DNA of 64,000 bases, taken from assembly GCA_004431415.1 (NCBI GenBank), contig QPMI01000408.1, positions 62,001-126,000 of the forward strand. Direction: 5' to 3'. Shown here one piece after another: positions 19,280 through 30,536 of the stretch. The stretch comes from Cyanophora paradoxa (lineage: Eukaryota; Glaucocystophyceae; Cyanophorales; Cyanophoraceae). The notes under the pieces are model-generated. The model did no database searches. It was given only the letters and a program-made list of their open reading frames with translations, and had not been told where the DNA came from. The position numbers and the translations under genes are program-made. Position 1 is the stretch's first letter. Every line of letters begins with the position of its first letter.

Positions 19280-20979
19280 CAGCCGGAGCGCGTGGTGTCG
19301 ATGCGGCCGTCAATGCACATGATAGTGCCGATGCCGATCAGCATATCTGCATCCGGGCCGAGAGTTCCGTCCGGCACAACGTGCACGGCACGCGAGACGT
19401 AGACGTCGCCAAAGCGGAGAACTACGTGGGCTATTTCAGCCTCGATCGTCGCGTGGTGCATGAAGGCACGGAGCGTCTTTGTGCCGGTGTAGCGGGTGCC
19501 CTTAGGCATCATCCGCCTCTCGGCCACTTCACCCATTGCGCCAGTATCGAAGATAAACTTGACGCGAATCCAATCGCCTAGCGTGCCGTCGGGGCCGAGG
19601 GCGTACACATACCCATGGCACTGGAGCAGCAGCCGGCGAAAATCATGCGGCAGCCCGTTAATCCCATCGATAACTCGACCAATCGGGACCGGGGCCGGGA
19701 GCTGGCTGGAGTCGGGATCGGAATCCGCGGACTCAGGCTCAGCGAAATCAGTAGGCCGATCAGGGCCGTAGCCGACGAGCTCGTCCGGGGCCGGCGCAGG
19801 GAAACGCAGGTGGGCCTGCTGCGCAGCGCTCGTGGCGTGGAGCGCAGTGGAACGAGCCGCGGGTAGGCCGCCGACGTGCTTGCGGGACGGGCCGTCGGGG
19901 CGGTGCACAGGGACGAAGGCCTTGCGATCCTCATCGAGCTGCATCGCAGCAAGCTCGAGAGGTTGGAGGGCCGTAGCCGTTGTGTACTCGGGGTCGCTGG
20001 CAACCCGCTGAATGCGAGTGCTAGGGGCTGAGCCGTTGACGTAGCCTTGGGCACCGAGGGCCATTGCGTGGCCAATGCAGGCGATGAGCTGCTGCTCATG
20101 TTTCTCGAACGGGCGGATCGAGGGGTCGGAGGCGCTGTGGCGCCGAGCAGCCGCGTTGAGCTCATCCCAGTGCGGGCTGCTGATTGGCTCGCCCAAGACC
20201 GTGAGGTCTTCGCCCGCAAGAGTGGCGATCAGGTTCAGATAAGTGCTCAGCAGCTGCACATTCGGCGGCTGCTTCGCGAGCTCGGCCGCCATCATTGAAC
20301 ACCAGCCCTGCACGCGCTTGTAGTGCCGTGCACCGTCGACGGCGGAGCTGGCGGCCTCAGCGATGAGACGCTGGCGCAAGGGCGGTGGCGGCGCTTGCTG
20401 CGGGCGAGCGCTCGAGCTGGCTGCAGCGGGCCGGAATGACGAGGAGCTGGCCGCCGCCGGCTGGTGCGCCGCGGGCGCGTAAATTTCGTGGCCCCAACCG
20501 TACCCACCGGACCCATACATTTGGGGCTGCAGCGGCGGCGGAGGCTGCTGCCAGGCCGGGGGTTGAGGAGGGGGCGAGGTGTGCGGCATGCGCGAGGCCT
20601 GAGGCTGGCGCGCAGCCTGTGCCTGGCGCGAGGCCTGAGGAGGCTGCGCGGGGGCTGCCTGCGCCGCGCGCTCCGGATGGGTCGTCGGAGCGAGCGCAAA
20701 GCCGCGGCGCAGCGCTTCGGCGCGCGCAAAATTGCGCATGTTGTCCGCCGGCATGAGAACCGGGACGCCGAGGATGCCGAGCTGCTCGCGGAGCTCGTCA
20801 TCGGTCATGTTCACGATCTCCGGGGGCACCGGGCCGAGGCAGTGCCGCATGTGCGCCGGCCCCACAGGTGCCTTGCGAGCAGGAGATTGCGAGTCGTCGC
20901 GCGCGCGCTTGTGGCCAGCCGGCGTCGCCTGGCTCAGCGACGGGCTCGGCGACGTGCTCGGCGAGGACCGGAGCGGCGG
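19132..20979 (-). CDS. Ty3/gypsy-type aspartic protease frame
   Basis: The frame is open from the TGA at 20980-20982 down to the stop at 19132. It reads a Ser/Pro and basic stretch (HKRARDDSQSPARK), a helix-rich piece (MTDDELREQLGILGVP), about 150 residues rich in Ala/Gln/Pro, and a retropepsin-like domain with the catalytic FIFDTGA and a later ADMLIGIGTI segment. It would cut the Gag-Pol polyprotein. It is +1 relative to the Gag frame and overlaps it by about 180 bases; I see no standard shift site for that junction. The last 35 codons overlap the RT frame beyond the predicted -1 site. Confidence 0.8.
   Translation of the reverse strand, partial: PPLRSSPSTSPSPSLSQATPAGHKRARDDSQSPARKAPVGPAHMRHCLGPVPPEIVNMTDDELREQLGILGVPVLMPADNMRNFARAEALRRGFALAPTTHPERAAQAAPAQPPQASRQAQAARQPQASRMPHTSPPPQPPAWQQPPPPLQPQMYGSGGYGWGHEIYAPAAHQPAAASSSSFRPAAASSSARPQQAPPPPLRQRLIAEAASSAVDGARHYKRVQGWCSMMAAELAKQPPNVQLLSTYLNLIATLAGEDLTVLGEPISSPHWDELNAAARRHSASDPSIRPFEKHEQQLIACIGHAMALGAQGYVNGSAPSTRIQRVASDPEYTTATALQPLELAAMQLDEDRKAFVPVHRPDGPSRKHVGGLPAARSTALHATSAAQQAHLRFPAPAPDELVGYGPDRPTDFAEPESADSDPDSSQLPAPVPIGRVIDGINGLPHDFRRLLLQCHGYVYALGPDGTLGDWIRVKFIFDTGAMGEVAERRMMPKGTRYTGTKTLRAFMHHATIEAEIAHVVLRFGDVYVSRAVHVVPDGTLGPDADMLIGIGTIMCIDGRIDTTRSGWCLHARDAHYKPHVIPFRCPGKHKGLCLSGSSALSKLNGIGENAGSAAS
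19192..19237 (-). promoter_or_regulatory. predicted -1 ribosomal frameshift signal (PR to RT)
   Basis: On the minus strand the heptamer CCCTTTT (19231-19237) is in the X XXY YYZ phase of the protease frame. A 5-base spacer follows, then two 12-base arms (19214-19225 and 19192-19203) that pair completely with one G-U and a 10-base loop. A slip back by one base enters exactly the RT frame. This is the canonical layout of retroelement -1 frameshift sites. Confidence 0.75.
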
Positions 20980-23900
20980 TCAAGTGGTTGAGCCGCAGGG
21001 TCGGGACAGGCGATGTGGACCCGGCCATGAGCGGCCAGAGAGTTGTGTATATTTCCTGAGTCCAATCGCGGAAAGCATCGCGCACCTGCTGCTGCGCGCA
21101 GGGCGGATGACGAGCGTACTGCTCGTGGTAGCTGTTAGCATTTGTAAAGCCACAGGTCTCGCGAAGGGCTTCCGAGACGCCCAGAGCCGACGTTTCGGCG
21201 GGCAGCAAGCGCTCGAGGAAGCGCATTGGGAGATAAGGCGCGTCGGCCGACTCGGAGGTGGACGCTGTGGTCTCGGAGACCGTGAGGGCGAGCTTCAGGC
21301 GCTGGAGCGTGCCAGAGCCCCAGAGCTGGCGAAGGGCATTCAACAGCGCGGCACGCTTGTCGGTAGCCCCGCCCCACCACACGTCAGTGCCGGGCACCGA
21401 CGGAGGCTGGGGCGCCTGCGGGAGGCGCGGCATAGCCAGCCACAGCAGAGTGCCGAGCGGCACCCAGCAAGCCTGTGCGAGCTCGGCGGAGTCGTCGGCG
21501 CGGGCGACGGCATGGCCCTGATGCGCCTCGACTTTGACGGAAAACAAGGGATTGCCATCTGAGCCCGTGGCGCGCTGACCAACGCGCGCGCCGACAATGG
21601 AGCGCGGGTCAGGCGACATGAGGACTTCGCGGAGGAAGTCGTAGACCGCGGGCACCAGCAGGACATGGTGCGGAATCTCCGCGGCGGTCTTCGGGTCGGA
21701 CGCGACGGAGGCGGCCGGCCGGCGCATCATAATATGCGAGACCATGGCCAGCACAAAGCCGGCAAGGATGCCTGCGAGGCGCTCGCGAACGGGGACGGCT
21801 TCCCACATGTTCGGCGGCGGGTGCGCGGGCTCCGGGGGCGCATTGCGGCCCGGGACATGCTCGTGCTTGCGGGCATTTACATTTTCGCGGCCGAGCGCGT
21901 AAACGCGCTGTGGAAGGCCGGCAAGGCGGCGATCAGTCTCACCGACGGGCGGGGAGTGCATGGCCGTGTGGGTCGGGCCGCTGCACGCCGTCGCCTCCAC
22001 CGAGCCGGTGGGTTGGGCGAGGACCATCTCATGGAAGGTGCGCAAGTTTGTGAAAACATCTTGCGCGTTGCGCGTCAGGGCGGGGTCGCCCGGGACGAGG
22101 GCGCGGAACCCGGCCGCCTTGTTTCTCACGGGGGAGAGGATACCGGAGGCGCGCCCGAAGCGGCCTTCGCGGTATGAGCGCAACTGTGCGTCGAGCCGCT
22201 CGCGATTGAAATGCCCATGCGTAGCGTGCGTACTGATGGCGCAGTGGGTCCCCCGGAAAATGTGAATGAGGATTGAATTGAGGCAGAGGTATGCCGAGAG
22301 CCAAGGGCTAGCATTCTCGCGGGAGGCGCTCGGCTGCGAAGCAAGCCAGCGCATGACGTCGTTGGGGATGCCGGCCATAGTCGGGGCATACAGGGCGCCT
22401 TGCACACTCGCGGCCGACAGCGAGGCAGTTGCAATGGGGCCCTCGATGCCGTAAAGCATCATGCAGGCGGGTATACCGCGGTTGTGACCGGGCAGGTTCG
22501 CGAGAATTGTGGCCACGAGAGTGTGGAAGGCAGAGTAAGCATCATGCCCCTCAGGATGATAGAGGCAGCTAGCTGGCGGCACTGCTCGAGGCGCGGCGTT
22601 CGGGCCGGCCGAGTCTTTGCCGGTGGCAGCGGCAGCATCCGCGACAGCCGTCGCCGCAGTCGGCGGGAGCGTCGGGAAGAATGGGAGCGCGGCCCAGTGA
22701 GACGAGTTGGTGACGACGCTCGCGAGCTGGGGCTCGGGGTCGGCTAGGAGGCGGAGGAAAGCGTTGCTCACCCTCACGCGCTCGTCTTTTGCGTCGTACC
22801 ACGTCCCAGGCTCAGCGACCGGGGCGACCTTGCCCTTTTCCTTGCGGTCGGTAGCTGGCGAGGCGCTCGGGCCGGGGACGGCGTCTGCGAGCGGTGTCTG
22901 CCACTGAATGTGGGGCTCAGACCGCTTGGTGCGCGCGTCGGTGTCACTGCCGGTGTCGCCTTCGGCGGTAACCTCGGCGAGTGACGGGCTGGGGGGCTGC
23001 GGCGCTTCGGCGCCGGCCTCGTCCTCAGTCTGCATGGGTTCCGCGGGCGGTGCCGCGGGTGGCACGGGTGCAGGCGCGCGAAGATCAGCCATTGGTGGCT
23101 CCCAGATGCCAGCATTGGCAAGCATGGCAGCGTAAGAGGGCTGCGCGAGCCAGGAGCGAGAGTCATCATATCCCGCGAGATCCATCACGTTGGGGCACGG
23201 CTCGCGGGCCGACTGCTCAGCCGCGGTATTGAGCTTCGCGGACAGATAGGGCAAGCGCGCTTTATCATAGTATAATTTGACGTCGTCCGGCAACGTCCAG
23301 TGCTCGGGCGCGACGTAGTCAGTGTAGCCGGCCTCGGGCTCGTGCGGCCAGGCACTGACGAGCCAGCGCGCATGCGAAGGCGTCGGGTCGACGACATTGA
23401 GCGAGGGGCCCTTGCCCTTCGTGGCTGGGTCACGGTTCGCGACGTAGTACGGCGGGAGCGCGCGTACGTCCATCTGGTGGCGGTCCAAGAAGAACGTGTC
23501 CCAGTACTCATTGGTCCAGTCGTCGACGTTGGCGGGGAAGCCATGGATAGGCAGAATGCGGCCGTCGCGGAGCGCGTGCAGCTCCCAGGTGGCGACGGCG
23601 CGGCGCAGTGCGGCATAGTTGGCGGGATGCCGATCAGGCATTCGCAACTGCGGCTCGAAGGAATTCCAAACAGGCAGCCGCCCGCGCGCATGCCACTGAT
23701 CGAAGCGGTGCCACGGGGGCTGGTTGAGCTCCTCTTTCAGCCACCGGCGCAGCGTGTGGCCGGCGGGCAGGGTGACGTTGTGCACGTCCGGGTTCTGGTC
23801 GGGCGTCAGGCCGCTATTTTCCAACCAGGCCTGGACAGCGTCTTCCGCCCAGAGGCGGGACGGAGCATCGCAGAGCTCGCCCTCCATTTCGAAAAGATGG

Positions 23901-24151
23901 AGGTCGATGCCCTCGCGGACGAACAAGGCGTGATGCATACGCGCGAGTTCGTCTTCGGGAATGCCCTCTGGCGGGGTGGGGGAGGGGGGCGCCGGAGGCC
24001 TCTCCTTGTCCCGCTGCCCCTCCTCGTCACCCTCACCATTGTCATCGGCGGCGGCGCGCTTGCGGCCTGCACGAGTGGTATATTTGAGCGGGATGGCCGG
24101 CTGACCAGTCGCCTGCTCGAGGGCGCCGCCCTTGCGGGTGGCGGTGCCGGT
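20798..24151 (-). CDS. large Gag-like protein of the retrotransposon, interrupted
   Basis: More than 1100 codons are open, running straight from the PLV-A border. The same frame continues on the other side of the A/B insertion at 63913-64000 and off the window, and the GCCGGT duplication is exactly two codons in phase. Content is Pro/Ala-rich with globular parts (for example near 22500-21100), and I see no CCHC zinc knuckle. Identification as Gag rests on position upstream of PR-RT-IN on the same strand. The N-terminus lies outside the window. The coding capacity is broken by 39.8 kb of insertion. Confidence 0.6.
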   Translation of the reverse strand, partial: TGTATRKGGALEQATGQPAIPLKYTTRAGRKRAAADDNGEGDEEGQRDKERPPAPPSPTPPEGIPEDELARMHHALFVREGIDLHLFEMEGELCDAPSRLWAEDAVQAWLENSGLTPDQNPDVHNVTLPAGHTLRRWLKEELNQPPWHRFDQWHARGRLPVWNSFEPQLRMPDRHPANYAALRRAVATWELHALRDGRILPIHGFPANVDDWTNEYWDTFFLDRHQMDVRALPPYYVANRDPATKGKGPSLNVVDPTPSHARWLVSAWPHEPEAGYTDYVAPEHWTLPDDVKLYYDKARLPYLSAKLNTAAEQSAREPCPNVMDLAGYDDSRSWLAQPSYAAMLANAGIWEPPMADLRAPAPVPPAAPPAEPMQTEDEAGAEAPQPPSPSLAEVTAEGDTGSDTDARTKRSEPHIQWQTPLADAVPGPSASPATDRKEKGKVAPVAEPGTWYDAKDERVRVSNAFLRLLADPEPQLASVVTNSSHWAALPFFPTLPPTAATAVADAAAATGKDSAGPNAAPRAVPPASCLYHPEGHDAYSAFHTLVATILANLPGHNRGIPACMMLYGIEGPIATASLSAASVQGALYAPTMAGIPNDVMRWLASQPSASRENASPWLSAYLCLNSILIHIFRGTHCAISTHATHGHFNRERLDAQLRSYREGRFGRASGILSPVRNKAAGFRALVPGDPALTRNAQDVFTNLRTFHEMVLAQPTGSVEATACSGPTHTAMHSPPVGETDRRLAGLPQRVYALGRENVNARKHEHVPGRNAPPEPAHPPPNMWEAVPVRERLAGILAGFVLAMVSHIMMRRPAASVASDPKTAAEIPHHVLLVPAVYDFLREVLMSPDPRSIVGARVGQRATGSDGNPLFSVKVEAHQGHAVARADDSAELAQACWVPLGTLLWLAMPRLPQAPQPPSVPGTDVWWGGATDKRAALLNALRQLWGSGTLQRLKLALTVSETTASTSESADAPYLPMRFLERLLPAETSALGVSEALRETCGFTNANSYHEQYARHPPCAQQQVRDAFRDWTQEIYTTLWPLMAGSTSPVPTLRLNHLTAAPVLAEHVAEPVAEPGDAGWPQARARRLAISCSQGTCGAGAHAALPRPGAPGDREHDR

Positions 24152-24993
24152 AAAAAAATGAGATAGTGGGGGTTCCAGCCCACCCACCTCTTTCTCACCC
24201 TCACTCCTCCAAACCACCCCAACCCACACACTCCAACGCCTTCCAACACACATTCTCTTCCATCCCTTCGTTACGTCTACCACCACAACCTCTCCAAACC
24301 AACCATCCAGCAACCGCTAGGTAGTATCTAACGTCTAGTCCGATCGATTTTGCAAAAGATATAGCAGTGATTTTAGGCGGACCCCAAAGCGCCGGTCTCA
24401 GAATAATCTTCAGATACAGCTAGACGTTAATTTTGTGTACTTTGAATCTAACAGAGAAAACATGTTTAGCTCAATTCTAGACGATATTAATGAGTACAAT
24501 GAAGCTAACAGAGGAAACACGTTTAGCTCAATTCTAGACGTTAATTGTGTGTATTTCGAAATGAGATAGTGGGGGTGCCAGCCCACCCCCCTCTTTCTCA
24601 CCCTCACTCCTCCAAACCCACCCCAACCCACCCACTCCAACGCCTTCCCAACCACCACTTCCGTCCACTCTCTCCTTACGTCTACCACCTTCCTCTCCCT
24701 CTGGTCTACCTCTCCTTCCAAACAGCAACCGCTAGGTAATATCCAACGTCTAGACCGATCGATCTTGCAAAAGATATAGCAATGATTTGAGGCGGACCCC
24801 CAAAGCGCCGGTCTCAGAATCATCTTCAACATCATTTAGACGTTAATTGTGTGTATTTCGAATCTAAAAAACAAAGAGGTTTCAAGGGTTATGCTACACG
24901 TAATTACTATATCATCGGAATCTAATTACATACTCGAGTTCAGGTTCTAGCTAGACGCTAATTATTCCCACCGATGACGTAGTCCAAGTTTAG
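24152..24993 (+). repeat. PLV-A left end, double terminal repeat
   Basis: Two tandem copies of the terminal repeat: outer 24152-24558, inner from about 24559 (AAATGAGATAGTGGGGG again) to 24993. The outer copy ends with two versions of a roughly 55-bp segment containing TTTAGCTCAATTCTAGACG. The whole block recurs in direct orientation at 52881-53710. The inner copy here has several small differences from its PLV-B counterpart. Confidence 0.85.
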
Positions 24994-25094
24994 GTTCAGG
25001 TTATAACTATGTCTTAGAGGTTTCAGCAACAATATAAAATGATATAAGAGATCGCGCTGATCAACCGAAATTTATTTCTAGCGACACTTTCAAA

Positions 25095-28000
25095 ATGAAT
25101 CAATTTGCTCGTCGTCGTCAGATAGCGTTATTAAAACAACAGATCGTAGGTCTAGCACAAACTTTGTATGAGCGTAGACGTATTCATGGACTATATCGAA
25201 ACAAATTACTCCGAATCTCATCACCAGGATCTCGAACTCGACTTGTGACGCTGCAACGAACTGTTGATGTGCTTTCAATGCTCGCTGCTGTAGTCGGACA
25301 AACGAGACGTGCCTCAGAGCGAACTGTGCAGATAATCATCGCTGAGAACCAAGCTGAACTGGTAGCACTTTTCAATGAACTCCCTGGACAGCCAAATGAG
25401 GAACTTGCTGGAGATGGTTCACGCGAGACGGCACTAGATGGAATATACGCACTCGAAAGCGCTGCGATCATCAGGCCGAACGGTCTAAGAGTTACATCGC
25501 TCGCGTCGTACATGGCGAACACCCCAGATTTCAAAGCAAAATTTGAGCGTTTCATAACTGAGCGATTGACTGCGGCGAATGAAACACGAATGGGGCTATC
25601 TATAAAGGTATATGCAAAAGGTATTTTTAAGCATAGGCAGAATGGCACAGAAGGTTTTACTAACCGCTTCAAAACAGATGAAATCAGTGAAGATCAATTC
25701 TACCGTATCCTCCCCGGTGCAAACATTGAAGTTGAGCTGCGTGACAGATGTGTTGAGATCGATGGAAGAGCTGAACAGGAGAATGACAGCTGGGAGTTAG
25801 AAACGTGGACGTATTTTTACATACAAAGTCTAGAACATGTCCGCGCCGTTGGTGGCGCATCATTTGAACTTCCATCATGGATTAGCAAGAAGAACGCAGT
25901 CATAAACGTGGAGGCACCAGATAATATGTGTTTTACGTATTCAGTTTTATCCGCAAAGTTCCCAGTCGATCGGCATGCTCAACGTGCTGCCAAGTACAGA
26001 GAGCACCTAAGTACGATCAACACATCAATGCTCAGTTATCCTGTCCCGCTTGATTCAAAGATATTCCGTCGGTTTGAAGAGGCAAACAATCTGAAGCTAT
26101 GCGTGTATGTGGCTGATAATGAAAAGCTAGATATCACTCCATATTATATTTCAGCGGCTCGAGATGCTATTCCTCTGCTATTCGTGACTGGCGAAGGTAG
26201 TTATGGCCACTTCGTTTGGATCAAGAACGTGAGTCGAATGTTTTCTCGTCCTGGAATTGACAAGAACGCACGCAGCTATTGTCTCGCTTGTCAAAAAGGA
26301 TTTCGCGGTGATGATGCTCTTCAGAAACACATCGAAGAAGACAGATGCCTCGAACGAGACGAACATGGCCGTGATGTGCTTCCAAAACCCGACCGTTCAA
26401 CATTGAAATTCCTGAACCATGCGAATACGATAACGGCACGATATGTTGGAGCCTATGATTTTGAAACACTTGCAATGTCTACGAACTCTGTGAAAAATGG
26501 AAAGACAGAGGAAATTGCATGTCAAATACCAGCTGCTGTTGGATGTTTGATCACAGGCAATGATGATACAAAATATTGGCACGTAAATAGCGGACGTAGA
26601 TGTGAGGAGAGGTTTGTTGAATGGCTAGATTCAATGGAACCAACTTTAAAGAAAGGGCTAAATGCATCGGTACAGCGATAAAAACAGATGTTGCAAAGCA
26701 AACGTTTGATTCAGCTACTAGTTGCTATATCTGTAACGTTGAATTCAGCGAGAAGATCAAAAAGGTTTGGGACCACGATCACGATAATGGTGATTTCAAA
26801 GGTGCTGCTTGTCCTGGCTGCAACCGTAGAAGATTCAAATCAAAACGTGTTTTCTTGATTGCTCACAATGCTCGAGGATTTGATTCGCATTTGCTGATCC
26901 GCGCAATTGCAAAGGGAAGTGTTCGTAGACATGCCGCACATATTGAATTTAAGAAAAAGTTGATTGAAAAACTTGGATCAGTCCGAACACGACTTGAGAA
27001 GACATATCAAAATCAAAGCGTGAGGAATGGACGATGAACAAACTGAGCATAAATGCTGAGGAGTATGAGAAACGAGTTCCAGGATTTATCAAGAACCAGC
27101 TTGTTAAAGAAAAAATCAAATTCGAGAGATCTGAGACACCGCTTTCAAATCGTTTCGAAGTGATGTTCCAAAACTCCGAGAAAATGAGTCAAATTGAGTA
27201 CGGCATTTACGTATTCCGCGACAGCATGCAACATCTATCAGCAACGCTCGAAAAGCTAGCGGCATCGCTTCCAGATGAACTGAAAAAGCAAACTCGCGAG
27301 TTATGTCCCGATGCGGAAACGTTTAATTTGATGACAAGAAAGGGCATCTATCCCTACAGCTACGTAAATTCCTGGCAGCGGCTTGCAGACCGTAAGCTAC
27401 CTCCGATAGAGGCGTTTCACAATGACTTGAAAAACGAAAAGTGCAAGCTTGAAGATTATGAGCACGCACAGAAGGTTTGGAAAAAGCTGAAATGTAAGAC
27501 AATGTTAGATTACACGATTGCTTATATGAAACTTGATATAACGTTACTATCAGATGTGTTTCAAGCGTATCGGGAAACATCTCGCGCTACAGATGGCATA
27601 GATCCTGCATATTACATGTCACTACCAGGCTTTAGTTGGGATGCTGCTCTAAAATATACAGGTGGGCAATTACAGCTGTTGCATGAGGGTCAAGAGGATA
27701 TGTTCAGATTCTTCGAGACAGGTATTCGTGGTGGTATTTCAATGGTGTCAAATCGATATGCAAAAGCGAACAATAAGGACATGGTTGATTATGATCCATC
27801 CAAACCATCAGTATATCTGTACTATATAGATGCAAATTCGTTGTATGGATATGCGATGTTAGAGAAACATCCGATTGGAGATTTTAAATGGGTTGATCCA
27901 GAAACCTTTGACCATGATGGTTTCGATTATGACGGTGATATAGGAGCAACGCTTGAAATTGATGCTTACATTCCAGATGAGCTTCACGAGAAATTTAATG

Positions 28001-29135
28001 ATTACCCGATTGCGCCAGTATCAATGATTGTAGATCCAACGATGCTATCTAGATCACAACAGGATATGATTAAAAAGGATTGCATTCAGATGAAGACGCG
28101 AAAGCTTATTCCAAGTCTGCTTCCATTGAAGAAATATGTTGTTGATGGGAGACTACTCAAATTTTACAGAAGTCAAGGTTTTGTGGTGAGTAAAATTCAT
28201 CGTGTTATTACGTACAAGCAGACTGCTTGGATGAAACCGTATGTGGAAAAAAATGCCGAAATGCGTCAGGCCGCAACCTTTGATCATGTGCGAGATCTAT
28301 TCAAACTCAAGACTAATGCATTATACGGCAAAAATATGGAAAACGTGAGAAAGCATTGCGATGCGGAGCTTGTGACTGATAGTGTCAGACTGTCAAAAAT
28401 TGCCGCACAACCAAATTTATTGAAGCAAATTGTCAAATATGATGAGGATCTTGTATTTATCTCTAAGCGGCGTTCACAAGTCAAATTAAACAAACCGATA
28501 TACAGTGGATTCAGTGTTTTGGAAATGTCAAAACTACACATGTTTAAAATGTATTACGAGCAACTAAAACCGCTCTGGGTCCGCGTGTTAAATTGCTTGC
28601 AACGGATACTGACTCGCTAATCCTTAGAATTGAGACAGATGATTTGTACGCTGATCTGAAAAATATAAGTCACCTTTTAGATGTTAGCAAATATCCGGAG
28701 TCACATCGATTCTTTGCAGGAATGTCGGACGAAGAAATTGCCACCATGAAGAAAGAATCGACAGCCCTTGGCAATTTCAAAGATGAGTGCAATGGTAAGC
28801 AAATGGTAGAATTCATCGCGAACAGACCTAAGAGTTATTGGTATCAGATCGACAGTGGTAAGCAAGAGCGTCGATGCAAGGGGATTTCTAAAAGCTTTGC
28901 CGACCAGCTTACACGGGAAAGATATATTGATTGTGTTCTTGGTAAAGTTGTAGATGGACAGAAACTATACTTATCATGTGAAGTGAATGGAATTCGAGGT
29001 ATGCGCTCAAAGAAACATCGTGTTTATGTGCAAGAAACCTCAAAACAGGCACTACATTCGCTAGATACAAAACGCTGGCTTTGCGATAATGGCGTAGAAA
29101 CAATGGCGCTTGGACATTGTCGCACTCGTATTTGA
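25095..29135 (+). pseudogene. divergent protein-primed family B DNA polymerase, broken
   Basis: The gene starts at ATG 25095, with four frames joined at breaks near 26680, 27030 and 28590. It shows the same parts as the PLV-B enzyme: exonuclease I YDFET, zinc insertion CYIC...DHDHDNGDFKGAACPGCN, exonuclease II HNARGFDSHLL, motif A DANSLYG, motif B KTNALYGKN, motif C ATDTDSLI, and the C-terminal ALHSLDTKRW. By eye roughly half the residues match the PLV-1/B polymerase, far lower than the identity of the capsid genes. It therefore comes from a different lineage. Three breaks suggest decay. Confidence 0.88.
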
Positions 29136-29165
29136 AAAAAGAAGTTTGCAGCGAACCTCCAAACA

Positions 29166-29456
29166 TTAGGCTGCTGAAACTACCTCAACCGATTGAGCAC
29201 CAAACTTTTCCAATAAAGTTAGAAGCAATTGTCTTTGCCGACGTCTATAATTACGACATTGTTCCCTTTTACGTTCAATATTTCTTTCCTGATATTCATA
29301 CGTCGCTTGTAGTTTGCGCTTACGAAATTCCTCATCTGAATGATAACGAGCTTTTACCGCTGCTGATCGATTCTTCTTCATCTCTTCTATTACTTCCGGA
29401 GACATAGACTTTGGAGGACGACCACGCTTGCGTGCCAAACAGTTTTCCGCCTCCAT
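29166..29456 (-). CDS. AT-hook protein, PLV-A version
   Basis: The 96-residue basic protein starts at ATG 29456. An AT-hook RKRGRPPK lies near residue 9, and an Arg/Lys/Glu-rich region (REQCRNYRRRQRQ) near the C-terminal third. It corresponds to the PLV-1 gene at 7371-7679, but here it lies between polymerase and integrase rather than between integrase and HNH-AP2. It is antiparallel to both neighbours in each case. Confidence 0.65.
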   Translation of the reverse strand: MEAENCLARKRGRPPKSMSPEVIEEMKKNRSAAVKARYHSDEEFRKRKLQATYEYQERNIERKREQCRNYRRRQRQLLLTLLEKFGAQSVEVVSAA

Positions 29457-29554
29457 TACAATATCACTTTATTATTAATCATAATCACAATCTTTTTAAG
29501 GCATATTCACGCGATATCCACCAAAAACTTTTTATGTGTGTGACAATTAGAAGA

Positions 29555-30481
29555 ATGTACACGATAACAGCTCCACCGGGTGTCTGGCAAATTGATGTAT
29601 TATTTATTGGTAGGTATCGTCTGTTTGCAGCGGTCGAGATTGCAACCCGTTTCGCTATCGTGCGAAAAATAGAAACATTCAAACAACTTCCAAAAATGAT
29701 CGCGGAGCTACCAGGGATCTGGGGTTTCTCCGCCGACAACGGTTTTAACACAGCAGCAATTCGGGCAATGGCCGAAGAGAACTCGTTGAAAATGCACACT
29801 GATGTTACCAAAGATGACCACATTTCTAAAGGTAACAAACTTGGAATTATTGACAGGTTCGCTAGGACATTGCGAGCACTTATCCGAGCTGACACAGAAG
29901 CACGCGGATCACCACATTTCCTCTCACGCTTGCCTGCGATTTTGAAGGCGTACAATGAAACAGCACACAATGCATTTGGTGAAGAGCGATCACCAACGTG
30001 GATGCGTGAAAAAACACAGGTTGCCGAGCAGCTACATCAAGTTCGACAGCGACAGAACGATATTGAACGAGAGAACACAAATATGCCTAAACCAGGTTCG
30101 GAGGTGCAGATCCTTGAGCCTAAGCCAAGCGTGTTTGCAAAGGGTCTGGCGAAACCAAGCAAAGAGACCTACGTTGTTGCTGGCGTTGATAAGAACCGTG
30201 TTAGGTTAATTACAAAGCAAGGTGTGGAAATTTCTAGACGTGTTAAACCATCCGAGATTCGTGCGCCACAAGAACTACCTGACCAGTCTAAGATTGAAAG
30301 AGCGACTGCTAGATCGAAGCAAGATCGTCAGCTTCGGAGAGAGGGTCTCGTTGAAACGAAAACGTATGCGGGTCAAAACCGGAAGGATCGTGAGTTAAAA
30401 AAACTCGAAATTGCTGCTGAACCATTGCTCAGAGCAGGCGCCAAACCCGCTGGATATTACGCAAAGAGAATTCGAAGGTAG
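29555..30481 (+). CDS. retrovirus-type integrase, PLV-A version
   Basis: The 308-residue protein starts at ATG 29555, matching the start in PLV-1 and PLV-B. Upstream ATGs in frame exist (29534), but the PLV-1 frame does not extend there. It has D in WQID, D in SADNG and the aspartate variant GIIDRFARTLR at the third position, then the SH3-like segment and a basic tail. It is similar to the PLV-1/B integrases but clearly more diverged than the capsid genes. The frame is intact, so it could still supply integrase activity. Confidence 0.86.
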   Translation: MYTITAPPGVWQIDVLFIGRYRLFAAVEIATRFAIVRKIETFKQLPKMIAELPGIWGFSADNGFNTAAIRAMAEENSLKMHTDVTKDDHISKGNKLGIIDRFARTLRALIRADTEARGSPHFLSRLPAILKAYNETAHNAFGEERSPTWMREKTQVAEQLHQVRQRQNDIERENTNMPKPGSEVQILEPKPSVFAKGLAKPSKETYVVAGVDKNRVRLITKQGVEISRRVKPSEIRAPQELPDQSKIERATARSKQDRQLRREGLVETKTYAGQNRKDRELKKLEIAAEPLLRAGAKPAGYYAKRIRR

Positions 30482-30536
30482 AATCGCGTGAATATGCCTT
30501 AAATATATTGCAATATGTAAAAGTAACGAAAAAGAG

